DNA of 64,000 nt from contig NC_056045.1 in the NCBI RefSeq assembly GCF_004379255.2, positions 10,567,593 to 10,631,592 on the forward strand, written 5' to 3'. Numbering within the stretch: position 1 is the stretch's first letter; each line of letters opens with the position of its first letter. The DNA comes from Salvia splendens (lineage: Eukaryota; Streptophyta; Magnoliopsida; Lamiales; Lamiaceae). Under the pieces are notes generated by a model. That model saw only the letters and a program-made list of their open reading frames with translations, searched no databases and was not told the origin of the DNA. This document shows, piece by piece, positions 46,701 to 59,313 of this stretch. Position numbers and translations under genes: made by a program.

Positions 46701-48467
46701 CGAGTTTGCTCCAAGGATGATTATTTTCCCAGGTTACATTCTCAATACAGTTACAAGCGTTAGGATACATTATTTTTGTGAATGCAACTTACTGAGCTTA
46801 CAATTATTTTGGTTCTGTCTGCTTGTTAACTGTATGCCATTGAGTTCTTGAATCACTGTTACCATCAGAAGATCATTGATATCTTAATAAAAGGATCTGT
46901 AACATGTAATATTGTGTATTAACTCATATGTCTGAGGCGATACTTATCTGTAATCTGTACTGCATATGAAAAAAGACTTGTCGAGCAGTGATGATACATG
47001 CTCTGTAGTCTGTAATATTTTTTCCAAGAAAATTCTCCTTACCATTTTCTCTTTCCTATTCTTTTTCCTTGTTAGTTGTGTGGTGTTCGCTCTCTGTTGG
47101 CAATGGCTGTTCTGAACTAAATCGTTTTCTTATTTGCATTAATTGCTAATCTATCACTTTGAGTTTTTGGTGATTTCTATGTCCAACCAGTGCTAGTATA
47201 AGCGAAACTAAATGTTTCAGTTTTAAAGTGCTCCATTTTCGTGTTATGGTAGGTCTATGGTTAGAAAGTTGAGCACACTATATGCATGTTCGGGAAAAAG
47301 CCTTGAATGTAGGGTTCTATTACATCTCACAATCAATTCATTTGATGCCATTTCAATTCTTACTTTGGATTTCTAACAGAAGGCACGACTACGAATGGAG
47401 ACTACCTTCTTCCATTCAAGACTGGCGCATTTCTGGCAAAGGCTCCAGTACAACCTGTTATCTTAAGATACCCTTACCGGAGATTCAGTCCTGCATGGGA
47501 TTCTATTTCCGGGGTGAGTTGGTTTTGGCATTTTGCTTTGTGGCTCCTATACAAGCTAGAAGGTCCGCTTGAATTGTTGATAGCTGACCTCCTTGCTGAG
47601 TATGAGTTTTGTAGTATCTGTTGCTAAGATCCAAGGAGCACCTCATATTTCTCTACAGTTTTTGCTAACATACATCTTGTTGCAGGCACGCCATGTAATT
47701 CTTCTTCTGAGTCAGTTTGTTAACTACATTGAGGTTAAGAGACTACCTGTGTATCATCCCTCAGAACAAGAAATGGAAGACCCAAAACTTTATGCAGCAA
47801 ATGTCAGGAAGCTGATGGCTCAAGAGGTACATGCTCATTTTCCAAGAATCAATTTCTATTACTTGCTTGTACTGAGCAGATCTCTTACTAGGGCAATTTG
47901 ATACATTATGCTTTACCTCTTGCAGATATAACTTTTATGTCGTTAGATTCAAAATACAAAAAATTGTTTTTGAATTTGCACATGAACTTTAAAACCTGTC
48001 CTAGATTGCACTAACTTATCATTTTCTAATTTTGAACATGAATTTTAAGTTTTGTCCCAAAATATACAAACATTACTCTCTTTTTTCCCTCACAAACCCC
48101 ATATGCAAATGACAAACCCCACATGAATTATAAGTTTTATTAGTTTCGATTTGGATTTTTTGAGAAATCAAAGAAAAGAGAGGGAAATTTGTATATTTTA
48201 GGGCAAGTTTAATAATTCATGTAAAACCAAATTCAACCCAAAGTTGGTGTATACCGTGTATTCTGAGGCAATTATTGCTTTAATCATCATTTGGATTAGA
48301 AATGAAGTGTAGAGAGTTTTGCTTTGGTGGCCTAAAAATGTGATTGTTATGTGATGCAGGGTAATTTGATTCTTTCAGATATTGGGTTGCCGGAGAAACG
48401 CGTATATCATGCAGCTCTCAATGGTAATATTAGCATGCCTAGTGTTTTGCATCAGAAAGGCGATTGA
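43760..48467 (+). CDS. LPEAT1: Lysophospholipid (lysophosphatidylethanolamine) acyltransferase, eight exons
   Basis: Exons 43760-44251, 45003-45122, 45215-45252, 45764-45828, 46664-46732, 47380-47513, 47686-47826 and 48360-48467; all GT-AG with matching phases, 388 aa. It transfers acyl groups from acyl-CoA to lysophospholipids at the ER. Exon 1 has an acidic/Pro-rich N-terminus and a membrane segment (about 83-108), with a further hydrophobic stretch at 142-155. Catalytic motif NHVSYID (N-H-x4-D, His 184) is in exon 2, GCVFVQRE in exon 4, and FPEGT (260-264) spans exons 5/6. The C-terminus keeps HQKGD before TGA and lacks the EF-hands of LPEAT2-type enzymes. N-terminal MESELK.L and RRDVYGTMG match my memory of Arabidopsis LPEAT1. 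The third exon is only 38 nt. Confidence 0.94.
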
Positions 48468-49625
48468 TAATTTCTTGGCCATGCTCGAGAAGAATATATT
48501 TGGCCTTCTGTTCGACTTCTGTAACCACATTACTATTATTAACATATACACGCTGATTAAATAGAAACAAACTGTAACCTTGTTCCTGTGGAATTGCTCA
48601 ACAACACTTAACCCATATATTGTTTGCTGCTGCATTGTAACATTACAGATAAATTCCCTCATGCACACTGCAAAGATGGTTGTTAATCTGAATGATCTCT
48701 CTTTGGTATTCCTGCAGGTTTATTACCTCAAACGTAGTCCCCTCTTCGGCGTGTATATCCCACTCTTTTATACCTTTGGTTATTGAAATCAAATGCAGAT
48801 TAACATCATTCTTGTTTTATAGTTTCCATCTCTGAACAAATTGGGCATTTCAGCTTAATGGGTTTTGGAATGCATTATACAGAAGAAAGATGATAGTTTT
48901 GCTTCATAGTTGTCGATTTATCCAACTCCTTTTACAGGTGCATTACTAGTTTCATCTGCATATCTCACAAAACACAGCTTTCTGAAGATCCAAGATCCTT
49001 TTCCATAAAGAAAACATATTGTTTCTGCACATGAGAATCTTGAACAACATGCTATGCATTTGCATCATCTAGAATTGTGCATCAAGTAAATACAGTTTGC
49101 TCTCTAAACTACTCATACTATGGACTAACGGGGTAGGGCTACATGATCAAACATCGTGTCCACACACGATGGTACTCCACGCTTGATATGGGATTAGTTG
49201 ATTACATCAATCACTGTTTGATATTGACATAGAGAAGACACATCTATAATGACGAAAAGAATTACCAAGAGGGAGACGAATGCCTTCATGATTTGTGCAC
49301 AAAATTGCTATTTTGCTCGACTACACATGTCAAAGTAGACCTTTCCTCTTATCTTTCCTTGAGTGAGCCATTAGCAGACCTTCTCAGTTCCCATGGTCGT
49401 AGGCATCCTTTGAAGGGGGATTGTAGTAGCAAAGACAGCTGAAAGTTCTTTAAATCTCATGTGTTGGTAACTTTTAAGGAGTTTCACCATGGAACAGTTG
49501 TGTACAAGTCCAGTGTCAATATTCTCTGCTCTTTTAATCTCCATCTAATCAATCCCTCAAAACAATAATTTTAGACCTATTTAGGGAACGAAGCCAAACA
49601 GAATAATAACCAACGAAAAACGTAC
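48468..49625. other. LPEAT1 3' UTR and intergenic sequence
   Basis: Presumed 3' UTR, then AT-rich sequence without a recognised gene. On the minus strand 49261-49600 follows the peptidase exon remnant and may contain its degenerate downstream part, but I could not align it convincingly. Confidence 0.4.
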
Positions 49626-49848
49626 CTAACTTGGCCAGACGATTTACCCATTTGGGGATTGTTTTTCCTGTAAACTTGTAACAAGTAGTATCCTTGCAGA
49701 AATGGTTGCAATTCTTTTTCCATAAACTCCCTGACTTGAGTTGCATCCAATGATGTAGTACCAACGAAATTTGAATCCAGGGCACTGTCAAGGTTCAAGC
49801 TCAAAGATGAATAATCAAGAGCTCCAAATGCATATTCGATGCCATGGA
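49626..49848 (-). pseudogene. PPPDE/DeSI-type thiol peptidase exon, internally deleted
   Basis: On the minus strand an acceptor-like CTTCAG precedes HGIEYAFGALDY, then FVGTTSLDATQVREFMEK. After a frame change come NCNHFCKD and TGKTIPKWVNRLAKLG, ending at a good donor (TTAG/GTACGT). These are the conserved blocks of the PPPDE (DeSI-like deSUMOylase/deubiquitinase) family, including the catalytic Cys block NCNHFC. The stretch normally lying between MEK and NCNHFC (about 15 residues) is missing and the frame is shifted. No upstream exon with the catalytic His was found. It is probably a dead fragment. Confidence 0.8.
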
Positions 49849-50946
49849 CTGAAGTATGAACAAAGAAGAATATTGTTTTGAAGTAACAATGCAAAAAAGG
49901 AAAGGCACAGAACAAGCATCACACGCCCAATAAAACAATCAAAATTCTGCATATAGCAATGTATAAGACTGATGGCTCTTGAAAGGAAGAAGTTGACCGT
50001 TATTCAGATTCTCAGAATACTTTTTCCATACTTTTTTTATGCTTCTGTACTAACATACAAGAGGAAACAAAAGCAAAACACAATCTGCATCCAAAACTGT
50101 GCTAGTTTGCTACCATACTACATAACCAAGTACAACAACAGGATGCTTTTGTATCTTTGAAAATACTAACAAATGTTGCTGTTAAGTCTATTCCCAGTTT
50201 ATTATAAATACTCTTCTGAGAAAAGCACATTTTAAAATATAGTATGTAATATTCCCTCCAAATTGTCAAATTATGTTGCTTACGTGATGAATTCATTTTC
50301 AAAACAGATTATTCTCATTCATTTATTCAAAACACATCTCAACACAACTTAGCTCAGAAAGTTGGTTTGTCTTAATTTCTCTAAATCCAAAAAATATAAG
50401 TGCAGAGCTGTTGAATAAGAATTTAAATAGAAAGATTCACACAATAGTTAAGATTCTGTAAGTAAAAGTGACATGAGTGGGAAGCCACCAACAATTACTA
50501 TAAGCAAAGTAGCTTCTTCACCTCTCTTTTCTTCTACACTTATCTATTCAAGTTTCTACAATTGTGATACTATGTTACACTAATAGTAGACTAAATCAGC
50601 AAAATGAGCTGATGTCACGTCTACTGGCGGGCGGCGGTGCTCCGAATCGGCAGCAATACTTTGCAGCGCCAAAAACTCCTCGCGGAGCTCCTTGGTGCAT
50701 GATTAGATGATGATTAGGAACACGTGGGAAATAAGCGGCAAAATGGAATTAAATAAACGTGTTGCTTGGATGCAGGCAACACTGTGTAGCGGGATTTAAC
50801 GAAGGAATTCACCATACGCGCATTGTAGAGGATCAATTTGTTAGGAAGTTTGTTATTCCGTACTAGGCAGCAGCTATACAAGCTGTTGTGATTTCATTCT
50901 TGTAGCTATGTTAATGAATTTATGCAAGTTTCTTCCCCTGCTTCTC
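49849..50946. other. Intergenic; no gene established
   Basis: At about 50600-50700 the minus strand has a short GC-richer open stretch (TKELREEFLALQSIAADSEH) that could be a gene remnant. I do not recognise it and see no partner exons. Confidence 0.35.
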
Positions 50947-51261
50947 TGGGGTCACCGGAGCTATGAACGGTCACCGGAATTGCACCTACACAGATTGAGC
51001 TATGCAAGGGAGAAGATAGAGTGGGAGAAGAGGGGTTTTGCATTAATTCATAAGTGATGCCTTACAAAATGGAACGAAATCAGCTTATATAGCTGTATTT
51101 GTAACTAACAACAACTAACAAACTCCAATGGATATAACTAACTCACGCTATGTGTTGATTTCAGCTTCGCAACATGTAAACCGCGTGTGCATGCATCCAT
51201 GCACACGCTTATTTCTTGTGAACACCTCAGCATTTATTTAATTCTCATATATCATGCATCA
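50947..51261 (-). repeat. 3' LTR of the chromovirus
   Basis: 315 bp, same length as its partner. Confidence 0.9.
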
Positions 51262-51289
51262 AACGTCCCCCCCTCAAGTAACCTTGCCC

Positions 51290-54087
51290 TCAAGGTTGGA
51301 ATTGCGGAAATCGCTCCTGAATATCATGTAGAAATTCCCACGTCGCGTCTTCGGGGAAAGAGTTTGCCCAATGGATCAACACCTGCGTCGCTGGATGGTT
51401 TCCTCGCTTGACTAAACGCCGATCCAATATCTGGACTGGCTCCAAGAAAGTGGAGTTGCCTACAGTAGGAAGAGTGTCGTGGAGTTGAGAGAGCGGCCCT
51501 ACCTTTTTCTTTAACTGAGACACATGGAAGACCGGATGGATTTTTGCATCAGTCGGCAGAGCAAGTTTATATGCAACTTCTCCAAACTTGTCTATCGCTT
51601 TGAAGGGTCCAAAGAACCGTGGACTAAGCTTGTGGAATTGCCTATCACGAAGTGTGTTCTGGCGGTAGGGTTGTAGTTTCAAGTAAACCCAATCACCAAT
51701 AGAAAAGCGGTGGTCAGAGCGGTGCTTACCATGTTGCTTCTTCATGCGGCGCTGAGCGCGGCCGAGATGGAACTTAAGCACACCCATCATAGCCTCCCTA
51801 GCTAAGAGGCTCTCATTAACATCGTGCACAGTCGAATCTCCCCTGAAATAAGGAATGTGAAGGGGAAGAGGATACCCATACAGAGCCTCAAAGGGGGTGG
51901 TCCCCATAGCCGTGTGAAATGAGGTGTTGTACCAGAATTCTGCAAGGCTGAACCATTTACTCCAATTGGAAGGTTGATCTCCACACATACAACGAAGATA
52001 AGTCTCCAAGCATCGGTTCACAATCTCAGTTTGGCCATCCGATTGGGAATGGTAAGCAGTAGACATATGTAGTTCCACACCTTGCAGCTTGAAGAAGTCA
52101 GTCCAAAATTGGCTGAGAAATACCTTATCCCTGTCACTGATGAGTATAGTAGGAAGTCCATGAAGCTTAAAAACGTGATCAAGGAAGGCCTGGGCTACAG
52201 AAAGAGTAGAGTAAGGATGAGTAAGACACATGAAATGAACATATTTAGTCAATATATCCACCACCACCAGTATGGTTGATTTCCCTTGAGATAAAGGAAG
52301 CTCTTCAATAAAATCTAGACTAACTTGGGACCAGGCAGCTTCAAGAATAGGTAAGGGTTGAAGCAGCCCAGGGGAAGCATTATTGTCATACTTAAAACGT
52401 TGACAAACATCACACTCTCTTATGAAGTTTCTGATCAATTTTTCCATGTTAGCCCAGTAGAAAAGAGAAGATAATCTCTTATAAGTAGCAAGAACATCAG
52501 AATGGCCACCAGAACATGAGTTTTGGAATAACTGAATGATTCTTAAACGCAAAGCCTCATCATTTCCCACCACTAAACGACCTTTCCTTTTTAACTGATT
52601 CCCCAGCCAAGAGAATTTGGAGTTTGAAGTGGGATTCTGCTGAAGCTCACTGATCACTAGTTTTAGTGATGGAACAGAGTCCCATGTAGCTTGAATTAAG
52701 GGATAAAGATCAGTGGCAACAGTTGTAATAGCCATGCAAAACACCTCAGAGGAATGCACCCTAGATAGTGCATCAGCAACAACATTTTCCACACCCTTCT
52801 TATAGGTGATCTCAAAATCAAAAGCCATCAATTTGGAAAGCCAATTAAGTTGGCATGGAGTAGTGAGCTTCTGCTTCATCAAGTGACTCAATGTTTTGTG
52901 ATTAGTGCGAACCTCAAAAGGCATATTACTCATATAATGGCTCCAGTAGGTAACAGCAAAAACAATAGCCAAGAGTTCTTTATCATAGACTGATAACCCT
53001 CTATTTTTAGGAGAGAGAACCTTGTTGATAAAAGCAATTGGATGGTTATTCTGCATCAGCACAACCCCAATTCCATAACTACAAGCATCAGTTTCCACAA
53101 CAAAAGGCATAGAGAAGTAAGGCAATGCAAGCACAGGTGGAGAAACCATGGCTTGCTTCAGTGCCAAGAAGGCCTTATCAGCTTCAGTATCCCAATGAAA
53201 AGCATCTTTTCGAAGGAGATCAGTAAGGGGTTTGCAAATGATTCCATAATTCCTTATAAACTTCCTATAGTAGCCAGTAAGGCCAAGAAAGCCTCTCAGT
53301 TTAGAGACATCAATAGGAGTAGGCCAAGCTTGCATAGCTTGCACCTTTTTAGGATCGGTGGAGACCCCTACTTCTAAAATTATATGGTCCAAATATTCTA
53401 TCTGATTTCTGGCAAATTCACATTTGCTAGCTTTAGCAAACAAGGAATTCTCATGGAGTTTCTGGAAGACCAGTTTAAGGTGAAGCAGGTGAGATTCCAA
53501 ATCCTTAACATACACCAAAATATCATTAAAAAAAAGTAGCACAAACTTCCTTAAGAATGGCCTGAAGACATCATTCATCAAGCTCTGAAATGTGGCAGGA
53601 GCATTTGTGAGACCAAAGGGCATAACAACAAACTCATAGTGGCCTTCATGAGTTTTGAATGCAGTTTTGGGATATCCTGAACCTCCATCCTAATTTGATG
53701 GTAGCCAGCCCTCAGATCTATTTTTGAAAAGATAGTAGTACCTCTGAGTTCTTCCAGAAGCTCATCAATATGAGGAATGAGATACTTATCCTTAATAGCG
53801 AGTTTATTTAACCTCATGTAGTCAACACACATTCTCCAAGTTCCATCCTTCTTCTTTACTAGCACCACTGGTGAAGAGAATGGACTTGAGCTGGGTTGAA
53901 TGAAGTCTTGTTGTAATAGATCAGCAACTTGTTTCTCAATGATATTCTTCTGGAAGGCAGAATGCCTATACGGTCTGGAATTCACTGGGGAAGCATCAAG
54001 GATCAGAGAGATTTTGTGGTTGTGTGATCTCATAGGGGGCAAGGTGGTTGGCTCAGCAAACACAGACTGCTGCTCATCCAAGAACAA
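51290..54087 (-). pseudogene. Chromovirus pol: RT, RNase H, integrase, chromodomain-like tail
   Basis: The N-terminal RT block lies at 54087-53660 (SSSPFSSPVVLVKKKDGTWRMCVD, FSKIDLRAGYHQIRM). A frame change near 53660 leads into the long frame 53623-51290 (777 codons): MPFGLTNAPATFQ, RNase H (ETDACSYGIGVVL, LSVYDKELLAIV), integrase zinc finger (CDVCQRFK) and core (SLDFIEELP, LISDRDKVF, YHSQSDGQTEIVNR), and a C-terminal tail with VLIHWANSFPEDATWEF, chromodomain-like. The RT catalytic motif reads FFNDILVY where the family has two Asp, so the first catalytic Asp is Asn (codon at 53525-53527). Confidence 0.92.
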
Positions 54088-55955
54088 TTGAATAGAGTGA
54101 GGGATTTGCTGCTGATGACATCCAAGAACAATTGAATAGAGTGAGGGATTTGCTGCTGATCATCAGTAGTACCTTGCACTACAAATAGCTGAGAATGTCC
54201 CTTACTATTCATTTGAATACAACATAACTGGTCTCCTTCACTATGGCCAAGAATTTTATTCATTTCCCTCTCAGATACAACATATACCAATTGCTCATTG
54301 TGGCCTCCCCTAAGCATATGCCTCCCGCCATTCAAGTTGAAGTCCATGGTCAAGTTTTTGAAATTCCATTGGATATCACCAAGTGTCTCTAACCATTGAA
54401 TGCCCAAAACCATATCACAACTCCCCAGGGGTAGAAGAAGGGCATCAGTTACAGATGTAGTACCCCTCAGAGACCATTTCAACCCTTCACACATAAAGTT
54501 GCATTCTAATCGATTTCCATCGGCCACATCCACATACACTGGGTTCACTCCAGTGAGTAATAGGCCTAGCTTTTTGGATATTTGTAGATCAAGAAAGTTG
54601 TGAGTGCTACCCGAATCAATGAGGATATGAAGAGCTCTCCTTCCAATCCTTCCAGTAACTCAATAGTTCTAAAGCCTCTTGAAGAAGAACCATTAATAGC
54701 CTGAATTGAGATCAGAGGATTCTCATCTTCACCTAATTCTTCATTAACTGGATCAGCATCAAGTTCAACATCATGCATCCCTTCATCGATTTCAAGTAAA
54801 TAGAGTTGTTTCCTAGCACAACAGTGGCCTCTCTCAAACTTCTCATCACAACCATAACAAACACCTCTAGCTCTCTTATCAGCCATTTCTTCTTCAGTGA
54901 GTAGCCGTTTGGACTTGAAAGTAGGGGTGATATGGGTAGGGAGCAGGGGAGTAGAGTTGTGGGAGGATTTAGCATCAAACGTATTGAATCGTCTAGTATT
55001 ATGAGTAAACCCATCTCTTACTGGAGTAGACATATCTTGCAATCGAGCTAAAGCATAAGCATGCACAAGAGTTTGAGGCATAAACATTCTCACAGCTTTT
55101 TGCACAAAAGGTTTCAATCCATTAATGAAGTGGCTAACCGCATAAGATTCAGAAATAGACACACGACCTAAGAGCAATTCAAATCGGTCATGGTATTCAG
55201 AGAATGGACCTGTTTGCTTCAATGCAAGTAGCTCGGTCATAGGATCGCCAAGTGCTCACCAAATCTGCCTTCAAGCGCCTGCAGAAATAACGACCAAGGC
55301 GTAGCCATAGCGCGATCCTGGTATTTGGACCAATTTTGGAACCATTGCAGTGCACGACCTTCAAAATTGATCACGGCTAAACGAACTTTAGATTCCTCTG
55401 GCGTTAGATCCACAATGAAGAAGTGATCACATCGGAGGATCCAGCCAGCTAAGTCCTCACCGGAGAAGATAGGAAAACCGACCTTCGATTGGCGTGCAGC
55501 AAAGTATGGTTGACGCTGATGAGGATTCCCAGCGAACTGACCGTGAGGAAGACCGCCGGCGAAGTGACCTGCGGGTACGGCATTAGCAACCGGTGCAAAA
55601 CGATTAAGAATCTCGTTATGCTGAAGTTGAAGAGCGAGGATCACTTCACAAGTTCCTTCATGGATAGATCGCGTGCGCTATCGGCATTATCGCGGAGCAA
55701 ATCAAGTTCCTCACGCTTCCAATCAGATTCAGATACTTTCGCAGAGAAATCAGCCAAGGTGGCCGAGAGCATCTCCTCCAAGCGACGCATGTCACCAGAG
55801 CGAGTCTCTACCATCACAGGAGCTGGATCGGGAAAGCTAATACCACTTGGTGCAGAATTGGGGTCACCGGAGTTATGAACGGTCACCGGAATTGCACCTA
55901 TACAGATTGAGCTACGCAAGGGAGAAGATAGAGTGGGAGAAGAGGGGTTTTGCAT
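54030..55955 (-). pseudogene. Chromovirus gag and protease, several frame changes
   Basis: Gag pieces at 55955-55641, 55644-55237 and 55240-54566 include FPIFSGEDLAGWILRCD, RALQWFQNW, SEYHDRFELLL and a knuckle (CYGCDEKFERGHCC). The protease motif DSGSTHNFL lies near 54600, followed by 54548-54030 (VLGIQWLETLGDI). Adjacent ORFs are in different frames. A ~40-bp segment (CATCCAAGAACAATTGAATA onward) is tandemly duplicated at about 54077-54160, adding a frame disturbance. Confidence 0.85.
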
Positions 55956-56173
55956 TAATTCATAAGTGATGCCTTATAAAATGGAATGAAATCAGCATAT
56001 ATAGCTGTATTTGTAACTAACAACAACTAACAAACTCCAATGGATCTAACTAACTCACGCTATGTGTTGATTTCAGCTTCGCAATATGCAAACCGCGTGT
56101 GCATGCATCCATGCACACGCTTATTTCTTGTGAACACCTCAGCATTTATTTAATTCTCATATATCATGCATCA
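55859..56173 (-). repeat. 5' LTR of the chromovirus
   Basis: 315 bp. About ten substitutions separate it from the 3' LTR, so insertion was moderately recent but older than the Tat element. Confidence 0.9.
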
Positions 56174-56660
56174 AATTCCTTTTCTGTAGGTGCTATTTCG
56201 GTCACCGTTCAATCAATCGGAGACTCCAATACCGTACCAATATAAGTTAAATTAACAACTGACTTAGATTAAAGTATAATAGATAAACCTACACCTCTAA
56301 TTATGTCATCTTGTCAAAAAAGAAAAATTTGTCAGCTTCGAATAATATATAAATAACTTTTCGTTCAAAACATTAAACAAAGGCCCTAAATATGCAAGCT
56401 TTAAGAGCCACAGAATTTACCAGAAATAAATAAAATTATAGCTTGAATTCTTCAAAACACGACCATAATCATGCCGGATCTTGTTGCAAGCTTGAATCTT
56501 TGTAGCAAAAACATACGAAACTAAGAAATAGAAAATTAATTTCCGGAAAAAACAGATCATCCCTCAAGAAATTCAATTAAAATTCAGGCTGAATTACGCA
56601 ACAAACAAGAGAGACGAAGTATAAAGTAGCGGTTATATGATTGAAAAGGAATTGATTTTT
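56174..56660. other. Intergenic, no gene seen
   Basis: AT-rich flank of the chromovirus with no recognisable coding or repeat structure. Confidence 0.45.
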
Positions 56661-57147
56661 ATTAGAAATGAGCCACTCACCCCTTAAAAGGGGTTATAAG
56701 GGGAGGGTTATCCACACTTATATAGATTAGATGAGATCTTCACCAAGTCGATATGTGACAGAATTTAGAGAATTTAACACGCCCCCTCACGTGTGGGCCG
56801 GAAAGGACATCGGTCTTCCATTACGTGGGTAGGCAATGCAAGAGATAAGAGAACCGTCATCGATGTGGGCCGGAAAAGACATCGGTCTTCCATCACGTGA
56901 GTAGGCAATGCAATAGATAAGAGAACCATCATCGATGTGGACCGGAAAGGACATCGGTCTTCCACTCGTGAGACATGGGGTAGATAAGAGATAAAGAGAA
57001 AATCATCATCGACCTAGGTCTGTTCTGATACCATATTAGAAATGAGCCACTCTCCCTTAAAAGGCCTTATAAGGGGGAGGGTTATCCACACTTATATAGA
57101 TTAGATGGAATCTTCACCAAGTCGGAGAGAATTTAGAGAATTTAACA
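56661..57147 (-). mobile_element. TRIM (terminal-repeat retrotransposon in miniature)
   Basis: It is 487 bp with direct terminal repeats 56661-56779 and 57034-57147 (about 115 bp; TGTTAAATTC start on the minus strand). The primer-binding site TGGTATCAGAACAGACC directly follows the 5' repeat (complement of 57017-57033), and the purine tract GTGAGGGGGCG abuts the 3' repeat. The interior has three ~70-bp copies containing CCGGAAAGGACATCGGTCTT and no ORF. The size and signals are those of TRIMs. No clear target duplication was found. Confidence 0.85.
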
Positions 57148-59169
57148 ATTCTTTCAAGCAAAAAAGAATTTAAAGGAAAAAAAAATTCACGGATTTGGAG
57201 GGGAATAGTAGCATTGGTAAGTTATAGCAAAAATTGGAGGTTCGAGCTATTCAAAAGATCAGTGCAGTGGCGAATTGTGCGTGTGCCACTGGCGGATACA
57301 ATTAAAAACAAGGCCCAAAATATGGAACTAGCCTATTGGTAAAAGCATCACATCTTCACAACATGACTTGGGTTCAATTCCCATAAGGTGCATTTTTAGC
57401 TCTATCTCACATGTGCATTTCTGTCTATTTATTTATACTTATAGTATCTAATAATATTTGATTAAATATAATCATTTATTATTTTTTTTTCTCCTTTACT
57501 CCACAGTAGGAGCATAATAAAGCATGTATGGTTGAATATATCTTTATTGTTTATGCTTTCTATTATGCTCATATTTTAGATTCTACAGAAAATATGATTG
57601 CATTTTATTTTTAGTTTAAATATTTTGAACTTTCTATAAATTAAAATACATTCTTTGTTATATAAATATCTAAAAATCCCCAACATAATAGTGATTTTTT
57701 TTCAAGTAATAAGTCTAATTTTTTTTAATGAAATGACTTAATAGAAAAAAATGAGATAATAAAAGAAAAAAGATCGACTGGATTTTACATTTTCAGGTCA
57801 ATATAATTATTTATCGCACCCCCAATATGAAAATTCTGGATCCGCCACTGGCGTGTGCAGAGAGAGAAAGAGAAGTGGGTTAATTAGCAACTTTCTCTCC
57901 CATACATTCATGGGGTTTGTGACAAATTATATGAGGTAGATAAACAAGCACGGCAAACTGTGAACAACGTTTTGACAAAATCGCGGTATAAAATGCAAAC
58001 TCTAATGTTATATTTTTTGTTACTATTATTTTGTATCTGTTGACATTTTCTAACCTTTGAAATTATAGTTTCGAGTTTGTACAATATTTAGAGTTTGCAC
58101 TCCTAACATTTTAGGCGAAAAATCGTCAGAAAAACGTGAAACTGAACATGAACCATAAAAAACCACCAAAATCCCGCAAAAACCGTCGGTTCACAACCGA
58201 AAACAGAACCGGCGGTTTTTGAACCGGAACCGGAACCACAAAATACTCTCAAGGTTCGGTTCCAATTGGAGATTTTCCGAAACCGAAACCAGAACCGGCT
58301 GTTCCGAACTGTAAAGAGCGGTTCCGGAACCTTGGGCATGTTTAAGTGGCGCAACTACAACTCCAATGATCTGTTTCTCTCTCTTTTCCCCGTTATGTGT
58401 TCTCTGTAATGTGAGTAATTTGATGGGATTACCACACTTTATTTATCGGTAGAGAGATGACAAACCCTAATAACAAACAATTAATGTCATTTCCATCAAA
58501 ATAGTTATTTAATTAGGACGAGCTTCTTTTTGACCAAGTAATACCAAAGTCAAATTAAATAATTAATCACTATTAATTTGATTTTGTTAGTCACTAACAT
58601 AATTAATGTCAAATTTATGGCAGTTGTAATCATATATAATCTTGACTAAATTAATGCTAATCAAGACGTTATATATAAAAATTATTAGGAAAAAATTGTA
58701 TCTTATACTACTTTTATATATTATATTAAAAAATCCAATTCTATTTAGGATTCTAGTCACTAAGACATTAAACTTACAATAAAAAGTTGTAAAAGAAAAA
58801 ATCAGAAGAACTAGTGCCATGATAGTTCTTACATACTGTAGCGACCATTGATATATTGTTGTGGAAAAATTGTGTTCGAACGATTTGGAAAGGTGATAGT
58901 ACATCATTTTTTTCTTGTTGCATTTTGTAAAATGACCCCATGATAATCATATATTCTACCATTTTCATTTTGAAATGACCTTTTCATCAACAAATTTTAT
59001 TACTACTTATTGTCTTGAATAAATTATGAAAAACCTCTTAACTCTGATCGAATATTTTCTTGTTAGAAATAACAAATACCGTCTAATCTTATTTTTAGAA
59101 ATTACAAAACGTCTACACAATAAAAACTTGGGTAAGTCAACTAGTCTCGACCAACCAAACAATGTATTT
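57148..59169. other. Intergenic with transposon remnants, no gene seen
   Basis: 57262-57850 is bounded by CAGTGGCGAATT and CCGCCACTGG, probably a non-autonomous DNA transposon. 58140-58335 is rich in GGTTCCGG/CCGGAACC motifs, as in plant hAT-related repeats. The small minus-strand ORF at 58103-58354 is produced by that repeat. Confidence 0.45.
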
Positions 59170-59313
59170 TACTCTCTCCGTCTCACAAGAATATGCACTC
59201 TTTCTTTTTTTAATTCGTCTCATAAGAATATACACTTTTCAATTTTGGAAACTCTTTTCTCTCTAATGAGACCCATTCCCCACTAAACATACTTCAATTA
59301 CTTTTTCTCTCTA

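Larger units (their letters stand above)
50947..56173 (-). mobile_element. Ty3-gypsy chromovirus, complete structure, coding region decayed
   Basis: Two 315-bp LTRs (50947-51261 and 55859-56173) are about 96-97% alike by eye, TGATGCATGAT to GGTGACCCCA on the minus strand. A primer-site-like TGGTATTAGC follows the 5' LTR by about 13 bp. The G-rich TTGAGGGGGGGACGTT abuts the 3' LTR. The internal order gag, protease, RT, RNase H, integrase, chromodomain-like tail identifies a chromovirus. The small size (5.2 kb) and short LTRs suggest the Reina clade. I could not find a matching target duplication (flanks TTCTC and AATTC). Confidence 0.92.

Noticed and set aside
50942..56178. Target duplication for the chromovirus
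   Set aside because: The flanking five bases (TTCTC and AATTC) do not match, so I did not claim a duplication. The ends may have been altered by later change or recombination.
58103..58354. 83-aa minus-strand ORF rich in Gly, Ser, Phe and Arg
   Set aside because: It is translated from repeated GGTTCCGG-type transposon sequence, with no start context or homology.
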